NCBI GenBank assembly: GCA_037501455.1
Contig: CM074859.1
Coordinates: 92,400,894 to 92,464,893, forward strand
DNA length: 64,000 bases
Direction of reading: 5' to 3'
Source of the DNA: Lantana camara
Taxonomy: Eukaryota > Streptophyta > Magnoliopsida > Lamiales > Verbenaceae
The position numbers and the translations under genes were made by a program. The notes beneath the pieces were generated by a model. That model made no database searches. It was not told the origin of the DNA and worked only from the letters and a program-made list of their open reading frames with translations. Positions within the stretch are counted from its first letter, which is position 1; each line of letters begins with the position of its first letter. Below, piece after piece: positions 21,802-32,495 of the stretch.

Positions 21802-24018
21802 ATATATATAAGTCACATGCGGGCTTAAAATTTCATGTAGGGTTGTAGGTCATATTAACTAAAAGAAAGAAAACCTCACCTTGTCGACCAAACCGAATGC
21901 GAGGAATCAAAAGACTTCTAAAACACCTCCTCCTCACCCACGGAACAAACCTTAGGACAAAACAAAGAGCAAAAGACAACCTTAGACTCAAAATATACAA
22001 TTAGACGCTCGAAAAATGCATATGGATACAAATGATGCATAAAGAATATAAAGGGATATCAACTATGACATATGAGTTCATATTGAATCATATTAAATCA
22101 CAACGCATATATTTCAAGTTAAACGAATCCCTAAAATTCATACAACGGATATAACACATCATATAACATGTATATAATTCATATATATCATAAAAGGAGA
22201 ACTTAGATATCACACGAATCAAATAAACAAAGCATTCTTGCATGCATGCACGTACGAAAACATATAGAGCACGTTAGGTCATATATAGCACGTAGAGCAT
22301 CGAATTCTTATCAAATAAATCCATAACGTGAGCATAATGATCATACTATAGCATATTATAACATATTATATGCATTCATGTGTTTAAATCACGTAAGGGA
22401 TGCAACGCATGCAAGAAAGCATCATACGTAACATTTAAACGTTCATGCAAATATGTCACGTTTTCACTTATTAAACAAAGCAATAAAATCAAGCAATTAA
22501 CGAAACATATTATATACTAACATATCAACATACTGGGATCATAATTGGGGTGGGAGATATCTATTAAAACCATAAACGAAGCAAGAAACGAACGACAAAA
22601 CGAAACCGGGCAACAGACAAAGTATACTACAAGTACACAACAAAAAGGGAGGGGCGTAATAGGGGTTACCAATCCTTAGTTCAAAAGGGGTAACGCCTAT
22701 GAACGGAGGCAGTAGCCAAAAGCTTCACGCAGCCATGGATGTAACGGGCGTTACCTCCATAAGGCCTCCACCGGGTAACGCCCGTTAACGGGCGCAAGAG
22801 CTTCGTCTCCCTCAAGCTTCAAGCTCTGTTTCTTCCTCATTCCATGGCAGCAGTAGTAGGGCAACGTACAGCAGCAAGAGAAGCAGTAAAAGGGCACCAA
22901 AATAACAACATAACTCAACAAGAACACCTACAATCATCATACAAACATACGACAAGAAGAAATGAGCAAATTTCAGTCATAAAGCTTCAAGAAACTTCAA
23001 GTTCTTCAATAGTGGATTCAAAAACTCAACATGTAATTCAAATTCAAGTTCAAGAGTACATAAAGGAAACTAGAGTGGTCATTTTTCATGAATCAATCTT
23101 CAAGAAATAAAAAATTATAGCTATGAATTCAAGGGATGGAATCAAGACCTAACTATTCATGTAGCAACCTCAAACATGCTCAAATGATCATGAAATTCAA
23201 CAAATATGGACTTATAAGAAAAAGGAGAAGATGGATATTAAAATTTTGAACTTACCTTTCGAATTTGAGGCGAATCGGAGGTCGAACGAGCAAGAAATCT
23301 CACTTTGTGAATAGTGACTGGTGTCCCCTTTTCTTTTCTCATCCTTGGTCTCGGTTGCTGCTCCTTTTTCTCTTTCACCTGAGGCTGAAATGAAATGAGA
23401 GCATGAGGGAGAGATAGGGTTTGAATAAGGATCACATGGGTTCAAAAACGGGTCGATTTGGTTAAGAAACGGGCTGATATGAGCAAAACGGGCGAGGGCC
23501 GCAAATCTGTCACACGGGTCGCATTTCGGGAAAAATACGAGGTATCAAATAGGCTTAGAAAAATGTGAGACCAAGTTCTCTAGCTTTCATTGTTCGTTAT
23601 GAGTTCCGAAATTCAAATCCGAATTCCCGAGCTCAAGCTATGCCTTCCGGAACCCAAGGTGCGCTGAAACGAGTTAGGCCCTCCAGTCCCTAACAAATAA
23701 AACGGTTCGAAAACCGTATCAAACGAACTCAAAATTATACAACGAGTATAAAAATGCATTCATGCTAGATATAGTTCATGCATAACACGTAATCACAAAA
23801 ATTAGAAATGAAAACAGGCTCATACGGAATAAAAACGGGGCAAATAGAGCAAATACGTTCAAATATGCCAATATATACGTAACAACTAATTCAAATAAAT
23901 TCAAGAATAACATTTAAACATTAAAATAAACATGTAATCACATAAATAAATAATTTAAATACGCACGTATCACTCTCGAAACGACGTACCTGTACGGCCA
24001 AAAAATCGGGATGTTACA
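20847..24018 (-). repeat. A1 5' LTR
   Basis: 3172 bp. Plus-strand ends are TGTAGCACCCC and GGGATGTTACA. It contains the AGTC/GACT hairpin region near 21340-21360 (one arm decayed), a TTGCAG|GT acceptor-like site at 21292-21300 and a donor-like site GGTAAG at about 23261-23266 (both on the minus strand). It also holds palindromes at 22741-22794 and a (TA)n tract near 21765-21790. A segment that should join about 21380 and 21900 is rearranged relative to E5. No target duplication can be paired, because the other end of the composite is truncated. Confidence 0.87.
22741..22794. repeat. GC-rich palindromes in A1 5' LTR
   Basis: GTAACG-GG-CGTTAC at 22741-22754 and the perfect 16-bp palindrome CGCCCGTTAACGGGCG at 22779-22794. 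Located about 1.22-1.28 kb from the LTR start, the same place as in the shared LTR. Confidence 0.85.
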
Positions 24019-24093
24019 AGACTCGGGTAGTAGCATTTATTTTACATACTTTCATCTTAAATCGTATTAATAGTCGATCGATTTTTCGCAGTT

Positions 24094-24851
24094 TGGCCAA
24101 GATTACTTCAACATAGCTCGCTGGAGCTTTGTGCACCACCAGGCTAGGATCCAGGCTGAGAAAGCAGTCGAGAGGTTGCGGATCGAGCTATCCGAGAAGG
24201 ATAAGAAATTGACGGCAGTAGAGAAAGATAGGGCTGAGCTTGACACAAACTTATTGGATGCCATCGAGAAGCTATCCTAAATAGAGAAAGATCTAAAGAC
24301 AGAGGAAGCAAGGGTCGCGAAGTCGGTACAGGAGGAACTCGATGCCAAGCACCGTGGTCAGGTCGAGAGAGAGAGGAAGGGAGTAGATCTGGCCCTCAAG
24401 AGATGTAAGAATGGCCTCGGGCAGGTGGCTTGTATGTCGGAGAGGAGAGGAGCTTACAAGTTCATGAAATCCAAGGCATTCCAAAAGGCTTGCTCGATTA
24501 TAAGCTTCAAGGATGTCGAGGAGGGTTTCAACTTATGCCTAGCTCAAGCGCAGGCTGCTGGATACCTACCCCTCGACTATGATAAAGATCTTCCAAGACG
24601 ACCCCCAGCCAGTTGACCCAGTTACTCTACCACCTATTCCCGAGACTGATTGGACTAAGGACGAGTTCGGGTTCGATGTATACTTGGGTCGCACCATGTA
24701 TGCAGGGTCCCCGAAGGAGACCGAGAGGATGCCGTCTGATTTCGATCTTGAAGCCTCGCTTGACCGTAAGGAAGTTTGCCCCGAGTACTTCAGCGATTCC
24801 ATCGTGGTGCCGATAGAGGAGGGAACTGCCCCAAGCCCGACCGAAGACTGA
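24094..24851 (+). pseudogene. Antisense coiled-coil ORF in T2 3' region
   Basis: Opposite in direction to T2 pol. A splice-acceptor-like TTTTTCGCAG precedes FGQDYFNIARWSF. A heptad-rich segment follows (AEKAVERLRIELSEKDKKL, EKDRAELDTNLLDAIEKLS), then SERRGAYKFMKSKAFQKA and AQAQAAGYLPLDYD, and a Pro/Asp/Glu-rich end (DPVTLPPIPETDW, VPIEEGTAPSPTED). There is one in-frame TAA near 24278 (likely from CAA) and a one-base shift near 24590. Extra antisense ORFs beyond pol are known in Tat-lineage elements such as Grande. Coiled-coil proteins annotated as 'putative gypsy type transposon' (Transposase_28) have this look. The N-terminal half is missing here. Identity is inferred, not proven. Confidence 0.6.
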
Positions 24852-25401
24852 GCTAGAGACAATGTGCTATCCCTATCTCAGTGTTTTAAATTCTACTGAT
24901 TGAAGATCCAACTTTTATAGACTCGATTGTTGGGATCGAGTTCTAAGTATTTTTAGGGGTTCGAATGTTGCGGTGGACTCCTCCTAGTTGTTGACTCGAG
25001 ATCCATTATAAATACGAAGGGATTCGAGTATGATATGCTTCCAAGGAAAAATCGAAAAGTTGTTAAGTGTACGATCGAATTACAGTTTGATCGAGTTACT
25101 TGTTTAAATTCTGCCATGTAATCTTTTCAAGTTTCAGTAACGAAAGTACTTTTTAAGTTATCTCTTGATGTGTCGTTTAAATACTTTGTTTGATCGATGC
25201 TAACTATGCTTTCGATAAGATGTCGAGATATTTAACTGTTATCTCTCGAGTTTATGAGGTCGTTATGTATGGGCAACGTAATATAAGACATTGGATCGAA
25301 TAAAAGTATTTTATTGAGAAGAGTAACTTGTTATTTCATTGAAACAAAAGACGTATATACACGATTCTTTACATGTAATATTTTTTTAAGTTATGTGCAT
25401 T
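24852..25401. other. T2 region between antisense ORF and pol, no gene found
   Basis: About 550 bases, TCGAG-rich like the rest of T2. The two coding regions face each other here, so this should be the shared 3' flank of both. No ORF, purine tract or repeat stands out. Confidence 0.5.
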
Positions 25402-26900
25402 CTATGATCGAGTCAACGACTTTCCATCGAGGCCTTCGAGATGATATGATCGATTCTTGCCTATTCTAGAAACTCGATATGGTCCTTCCCAGTTTTCATC
25501 GAGCTTGCCCATATGCTTTGTGACTTCAACCTTCTTAAGCACCAAGTCACCGATTTGAAAGAAGAGCGGTCGAAGGTGCTTGTTGTAGGCTCGAGATGCC
25601 ATGGCCCGATATTGTTGTATTTTCTGACGTCCCTTCTCTCTGGTTTCTTCTATGGTGTCAAGATCAAAGGCTCTTTCTTCAACGTTTTTCTCGAGCTGAA
25701 AGTGGGCGACTCGAGGAGTTTGGTGGATGATCTCCGCTGGGATCATTGCCTCCGATCCATATACCATGGCAAAAAGAGTTAGTCCCGTCGGAATGCAGGA
25801 GTGATTCAATAAGCCTAGAGGACTCCTTTTAGCTAATCAACCCAGAGTTCTTTCTTGGCCTCAAGTCGAGTATAAGGGTTCTGTATGATGGTTTTGTTGG
25901 TGACCTCGACCTGGCCGTTTGCTGGAGGATATCCTACCGATGTGAATCTCTGACTGATCTTGAAGTCAGAGCAATAAGCCTGTAGCTGAGAGCTACGAAA
26001 TTGTGGTCCACTATCACAGACAAGGATTCTAGGAACCCCAAATCGAGTGATGATGTGCTTCCACAAGAAATCCTGGATGACATGAAGGGTAATCTTTGGA
26101 ACTGCTAGTGTTTTGACCTACTTGGAAAAGTAGTGGACAACAATGATGATGAACTGTCTTTGCCGAGGGGCAATTGGAAACGGGCCGATGATGTCGATAC
26201 CCCATCGTTCGAATGGCCAGGCCGAATCGATTGGAATCATTTCAGCGGGGTGTTGATGGGATAAGTTGGCATGTCTCTAGCATCGATCACATCTTTTCAC
26301 AAATTCGAATGCATCCTTGTGAAGAGTGGGTTAATAAAAACCAGCTCGAGAAGTCTTCTATGATAGGGACCGACCGCCAACGTGGTTTCTGCATGTCCCT
26401 TCGTGGATTTCAACCAATACTTCTCGACCCTGGGATGGTCGGAGATATCATTTGGTGGTTCCAGTGAAAGAACGCTTGTATAATCGATCTTTTTGGTCGA
26501 GGAAGTAGTTTAAAGCGTAATACTTGGTTTTCTTTGCTTTAGTGAGAGCTTCTGGTAAGGCACCATCTCAGTTATAAAGCACCAAGCTATCAAGCCAACA
26601 AGGTTCTGCGACGTCTATCGAATTGATTTTTGTCATAGGTGGATCGATGGATCGAGTTGAAGATGTCATGAAGGTGATGGATCGATTACTGGTTCCTTGT
26701 GAACCATTGGCAAATTTCGAGAGGGCGTCTGCTCAGATGTTCTCCTCTCAAGGAACTTGATAAAGCATGAATTCTTCAAATTATGATATGATCTTCTTCG
26801 CAAGGGCGAGGTATCGGATCATTGACTCTTCTCGAGAGCTTCATAGTTTCCACTGACTTGTCCTGCGATCAGCTGAGAGTCGGTAATGGCTGTAAGCTTT
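25402..26900 (-). pseudogene. T2 integrase
   Basis: Two open pieces in different frames. 26066-25833 holds the core: second catalytic Asp in LVCDSGPQF and Glu in ANGQVEVTNK. 25809-25402 holds the C-terminal part (GSEAMIPAEI, DLVLKKVEVTKHMGKLDENW). The zinc-binding N-terminus and first Asp region (26100-26500) are only traceable by similarity to T1. Several stops and frame changes; no function expected. Confidence 0.8.
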
Positions 26901-26908
26901 TTAATATT

Positions 26909-27701
26909 TTATGTCCTTGCTATCCTCAGCCCGGCTAGAAAAGCTTCATATTCCGCTTCGTTGTTCATTGCAGGGAAATCGAGTGCAATGACGTATTCGA
27001 TCTCTTGACCTTTAGTGTTCGAGAGGGATATGCTGGCTCCCTCACCCCCCACCCCCCCCCCCCCCCCCGAGGAGGTCGAAGATCCATCGACCGTGAGTGT
27101 CCAGGGAGTATCATCGTGTTCGAGATGGGGACGCATGTCTTTTTCGATAAGAAAATAAGCTAAAATTTGAGCTTGGTAAGATACTTGAGGGCGATAGATC
27201 TCGAGTTGCCCGAGCTTGATTGCACATTTGGTAAGCCTTCCTGATACCTCAGGCTTTTCCATAACTTGTTTAAGCGGTTGATTCGTCAGAATGATTATAG
27301 GATAGGTCTGAAAGTATGGTCGAAGCTTTCGAGAACTGTGTACTACGACGAGGGCAAATTTCTCGATCTCGAGATATCGGACCTCGGGGCCATGGAGGAG
27401 TTTGTTGATGTAATAGACCGAAAGGTGTTTTCGATCTTGTAGAGTGACGAGCACTGAACTGATTATCTCAGATGATACGTCTAGATACAGGTACAAGGGC
27501 TCGGCGTCGATCGATTTTACGAGCAACGGGGGAGATGTTAAATATGCTTTGAGATCTTCGAGGGCCCGGTCGCATTCTGGTGTCCACTCGAAAGCTTTGA
27601 TGTTGTGGAGAATTTTGAAGAAAGGTAAGTTCTTCTCGGAGGATTGTGAAATAAATTAATTTAATGAAATGATTCAACCCACCAGACATTGCACATCGCA
27701 A
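26909..27701 (-). pseudogene. T2 RNase H and archaeal-type RNase H
   Basis: The first RNase H reads HLSVYYINKLLHGPEVRYLE and LRPYFQTYPIIILTNQPLKQ. The second begins LTVDGSSTS and contains PAMNNEAEYEAFLAGLRIA. A poly-Gly stretch in the second domain comes from a run of 17 C on the plus strand at 27052-27068. The first domain has lost the usual Asp context, and the beginning (27468-27701) is in another frame. Confidence 0.8.
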
Positions 27702-28683
27702 ATCAAGTTTGTTTAGGGAAGAGTTGGATGGCTTGAATTTTAGCGGGGTTAGCTTCGATCACACGTTGACTAACCATGTATCCAAGAAACTTTCCCCCGT
27801 CGACCCCGAACGTACATTTGGTTGGATTATGTTTAAGGTTTTACTTTCTGACGAGGTCGAATGTTCTTTTCAAATGGTTGAGATGATCGGCTATTTTCTC
27901 ACTTTTGACGAGCATATCGTCGACATATACCTCCATGGTTTGTCCGATCTCGGACTCGAAAACTTTGTTAATCATCCTCTGATATGTGGCACCCGTATTC
28001 TTGAGCCCGAATGGCATGACTTCAAAACAATAGATGTCGTTAAAGACCACGAAGGCTGTTTTCGACTGATCTTCGAGGGCCATGAAGATTTGGTAATAGC
28101 ACTGAAAGGCTTCCATTATGCTTAATCGCTTACATCCGGCTGTGGAATCGACTAACTGGTTGATCCTGGGCAGCGGATATGGGTCCATTAGGCATGCCTT
28201 ACTGAGGTCCGTAAAGTCATTACACATCTTCCATTTTCCTCCGGATTTCGGGACAAGTACTACGTTACAAAGCCACTCAACATATTGGATAGGATTAATA
28301 TATCGAGTGTCAAGGAGTTTATTGACCTCTCAATTATTGCATTCCGAGAGTCACTTTGAGGGGCGGAGTTTTTGCTTGACTGGCTTATAGGATGGGTCGA
28401 CCTTAAGATGATGCTCGATAACTCTTCTGTCGACTTCTACAAGTTCAAAAGCACTCCAACCGAAGATGTCAATATTATCTCGGAGAAACTGGATCAACAT
28501 ACACTGCTCCTTATATACGGGTGATTTTTTCGGTCTAACCTGGGCTGAGTTGAATTTCTTCGAGCTCGTCAATAGACTTGAGCTTCTTATCTTCCTGCTT
28601 TTTCCTTTTTGCAGCATGTGACAAGCACATCTTCTTGGAATTTTCAGGGTCGATTGCCTCAGGGTCTTCAAGCTCATCTTCAA
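27702..28683 (-). pseudogene. T2 reverse transcriptase
   Basis: Recognised from MLIQFLRDNIDIFGWSAFEL, CNDFTDLSKAC, DPYPLPRINQLVDSTAG, MPFGLKNTGATYQ and YVDDMLVKS. The motif A Asp is replaced by Glu (IMEAFQCYYQI; T1 has MMDAFQGYYQI), which would be expected to abolish polymerase activity. The part between 28228 and 28350 and the thumb region 27702-27840 carry stops or frame changes. Confidence 0.85.
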
Positions 28684-29132
28684 TCATGGGATCGGTGTTG
28701 AGCACAAGGACTTGTTTTCTATTGGGTTATTTAACTTTTTCCATTGAGATGGAGTAACAAGTCCAGGATGTTAGAATATCACACCGTATCTCTCTAGTGC
28801 ACGCTGGAGTGGGTAATTTCACCATCTGACGGTAAGTAGAAATGATAGCTCAAAACTCGATCAATCCAGGTTGACCAAAAATGATGATATAAGCAGAGGG
28901 AATATCGACAACGAGATACTCGATCTCCCTAGTAGCTCTTCTGGGCAGTGTACCCATCGAGGTTACGAGTCGAATAGTACCTTGCGTATAGACTTCAGCT
29001 CCACTGAAACCTGTACGAGGGGTCCAAATGGGATCAAATAGCAGTTTATCACGTAAATTCATTCGTACAAGAGTGGTGTAGATGATAATATTGCTAGAGC
29101 TTCCATTATCGATCAAAGTACAGGATACAACA
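28684..29132 (-). pseudogene. T2 protease, C-terminal part (split by K3)
   Basis: The active-site region reads CTLIDNGSSSNIIIY, so the usual D-S/T-G is D-N-G here. It continues through FSGAEVYTQGTIRLVTSMGT to the domain end (IIIFGQPGLIEF). The missing N-terminal part is at 43605-43974, on the other side of K3. 28684-28850 is decayed linker. Confidence 0.85.
29128..29132. other. K3 target duplication, left copy (CAACA)
   Basis: CAACA here and at 43605-43609 flank K3. It is the 5-bp duplication expected from a Ty3/gypsy integrase. Confidence 0.9.
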
Positions 29133-30666
29133 TGTGACACCCCGACTCCGCGACCGTACAGGTATGACGTATGTGCGCAATTTAATTTATTTTAATTTCA
29201 TATTTAATTATTGCATTTAATTGATTTATATTTTATTATTTGAAATTCTTATATGAATTATTTGAATTTATATGAAATATTTGAATTATATGTCAAAATT
29301 TGCCTCAAGTGATTTATGATATGAATTTTATGAATTTATGATATGTGAATTTAATTCCCGAACAAGCTAATTTCGTAAATTATGTGATTTATTTGAGTTA
29401 AGGACTTAATTGTGCGATTTATTTAATATTGGACTTAATTGAAAAATTGAATTGGATTTATTTGATACTTTTTGAAATTTTAGGACTTCATTGAAAAATA
29501 ACCTTTTTAATAAAATTTTACTTATTTTTAATTCGTTAAAATTTTATTTTTATTTTTATTTTAATTTATTTATTATTTCTTGAATTTGAATTTATTTGTT
29601 AGAATGATATGCTTATTTGATGAAATGAGATGCGTTCGTGTTCGATTTGAGATCGAAATTTCGTGCCTTTTTAATATGTTGGAGTTTTATGAGTCGTGAA
29701 CTTGAATATGTGCTCGTTACATGTTTTCGGGTTTATTTGTTGGGTTTTCGGGACTCGTTTTGTTGGGGTGACCTAAAGGGGGCTAAAATGTACTTAGTGC
29801 ACCTTGGGTTCCGGGTAGTGTAACTTGAGCTCGGGAATTCAGATTCAAATTCTGTCACCTCCGCTGAACTTGTTTCGATGATTGGAGTGCAATGGATCAG
29901 GCCTTGTAATTTTTCGACCTCATTTGATACCCCGAAATCAGCCCGTAACTTTGTCTCGCGCTCATATGACCACCTTTCACCATTTTGCACATAAGTCCCT
30001 CAATTTTTGGCCAATTGCCCTCAAACCTGGACCCACATCTCACTAACTCAGCCTATTATCACCCCATATTCCTTCCATATCGTTCCATAGACAAGAGAAG
30101 GGAGATATATCAGATTTTTGGAGCAGCTTAAACCATTCCCGTCACTATTCACACCTTGAAGAGATTGAACTCTAATCTTCATTTTCCTTCACCATCTTCA
30201 AAGGGTAAGCTTGTATTTGATATGTACATGATTAAGTGGTCATTTTAATCCAAGAAAATCTGATTTTCATCCATGTTTGATATAGTTTTGGCTCAACACA
30301 TGAATAGTTAGGTTTATATTCCTTTTTTTGAATTCCATCTCATTCCTTGGTGTTTCTCTTGAATTGAGGCTATAAACTTGATCATTTATGCTTCCTTTAT
30401 TGTTGGATATAGCTGACTTGGGTGGTAGTTGTGATATGGTTGAGATACCACTAATATACTTGAGTTTTTGTTGAGTTATAAGCATGAATTGGTGCCATTT
30501 CCTTTCCTTAACTGCTGTTGTTTGTTTTCAGCTGGTATGATGGCGTTTTTGTGCTGATTTGCTGCCATATTTGCTGCCTTATCATGACTTGTTGATGTGG
30601 TTGAGGAGTGGTATGTGATTCAGGGCTGAACAGGGCTGATTTACTTCTCCTTCGCGGTTGAAATTG

Positions 30667-30792
30667 TCTCCCCGGCCGGGGAGATTTTCCTCAAGAAAGT
30701 ACCCGGCCGGGTACGTACTATGCAGAATGTTTCTGCATCAGTTGTACCCGGGAGGATACTTTTATAAAGAAAATCTCCCTTGGGCGGGGAGA
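30667..30792. repeat. Mirrored palindrome array in K3 5' LTR
   Basis: Perfect palindromes TCTCCCCGGCCGGGGAGA (30667-30684) and GTACCCGGCCGGGTAC (30699-30714). Then comes a hairpin TGCAGAA-TGT-TTCTGCA (30721-30737), then decayed copies in reverse order: GTACCCGGGAGGATAC (30743-30758) and TCTCCCTTGGGCGGGGAGA (30774-30792). The order a, b, hairpin, b', a' makes the whole array fold on itself at two levels. Confidence 0.9.
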
Positions 30793-31052
30793 TGAAACTG
30801 CAGATGAAGTGTTCTAATTTCTGTTCCTAACTTTGCATGATTCCTTACGTGGGTTTTGCATGATTATTTGAGGACTTTGCATGGTTATAATGTGAATTAA
30901 TGTATGGTTTGATTAAGTGCATGGAATGATTAATTGAAAACATGGCATGAATCTCAATTATGTTATTTGTTCTTTAAGGGTATTTTATGGCTGCCATACG
31001 TGTGTGTGTATATATATATATATATTTGTACTATACGTTATATATATGTATA

Positions 31053-31110
<58 letters not shown>

Positions 31111-32495
31111 TTATGTAATTTGAAATTTAAATAATTTAATTTGAGGTTTTAAATTAAATGTGATCCTATGGTTTTATATGAGTTCCTATGTATGAAATTT
31201 GATTTTTATGATTTAAATTATTGTTATATTTTAGAAATTACGTTTATAAATTTATTTGATACGTTTTATACGAGCTATGAACTTAAATGATCTAATTGAT
31301 GCATTATTGCATTTCATATGCCTTCATTTCATACATATGCATTTCTGAGCGTCTAAGTGGTACATATTTGAGTCTAAGTCTCGGGTCTTGCGTTCTTTTG
31401 TTTCAGAGCCTCTTCAGGAAGTTTAAGAGCCCGGGGTTTAGGTGTCCGGTTGCTTCTTTTGTCTGATTTTCACTCCGCTTCCACTTCAAGGTGAGGGTTA
31501 GGATCTTTTCTTTTAGATAAGTGACCTATGGCCTTTATGTTATTGATTTCCTATCCCACATGTGACTATATATGTATTATATGGTTAAATACGAATGCTT
31601 ATGATATGTTTATGACTTTATGAATCCCCTTTTACGAATTTATGAAAATGGTATAAGTATGAGCGTATATGAGCTTATGATTTTGAATCCCTTGTACGTT
31701 TCCTTTATGATTCCGCGAGATGTGCCCTGAAAGATGGGATTATTGGTATGTTTCTTATGAATTCGGGCCCAGGGATTGTGGGTAAGGACCCCCTGTACGG
31801 CAAGGGCCGTCGGGTTAAGCCTGTGCACATCCCATTTGAGGTGGTGGCGTGTGACTCTTGGAGGTTGAGAAGGCGCTATTACCTTGAGCCCTCGGTGAAT
31901 AACCGGGGAAGGCATATCGTGGGTTAGCTACCCCGTATGTATATAGAATCCATATGTGTGGAGAGGGTTTGATTCCCGATTACCAAGGCGTTGAGGAGTT
32001 ATGAATTTATGAATTCTTATGTATTTATGATTTTTTATGAGGAGTTGAGGAGGTCCGTACTCGCCGGACGTTTATGTTTCCTTTTATGCTTTGGTGGTTG
32101 TGAAACGAGTTAGGATTTCCTTTGTATTATATGTATGTTTTAAAAATGATTTGGTATGAAAAACCCTAGCTCGGTTCATGATCGACCCCTTTTGATTTTA
32201 TGCTATGCTCTATATGTATTTATGGTGTGGGTGTGCGTTAGCCCCCCTCACTCAGTCGAGTTTTGACTGACCCCTTCCTTTTAACACTTTAGTTGCAGGT
32301 TTCTCGAGCTAGGCGGGGAAGTGCGTCGGTCGTGTCGTACTTTCGAGTTTAGGTCGAGTCGGCATATTTACCTGCTGCATTTTGATTACTTTTATGAATT
32401 GTACACGAATTCTAATTATGTCTTATGGAGATTATGAACTTTTGATGTATATACTTGACCTATTTTTGGGCCGTCAGGCCATTGTATATGATGTA

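Larger units (their letters stand above)
9591..24018 (-). mobile_element. A1: gag-only LTR element (5' LTR, short interior, shared 3' LTR)
   Basis: On the minus strand: 5' LTR 24018-20847, primer site, gag, decayed RNase H relic, hairpin and polypurine tract, 3' LTR 18104-9591 (also serving A2, split by B). The interior is only about 2.7 kb, against about 4.7 kb in K3. Protease, most of the RT and integrase are absent. The same interior order is seen in E5. This fits a non-autonomous gag-bearing derivative of a Tekay-like element. Confidence 0.82.

Noticed and set aside
31010..31102. 66-codon ORF over the TA tract as a membrane peptide
   Set aside because: Tyr/Ile repeats are the translation of a TA microsatellite.
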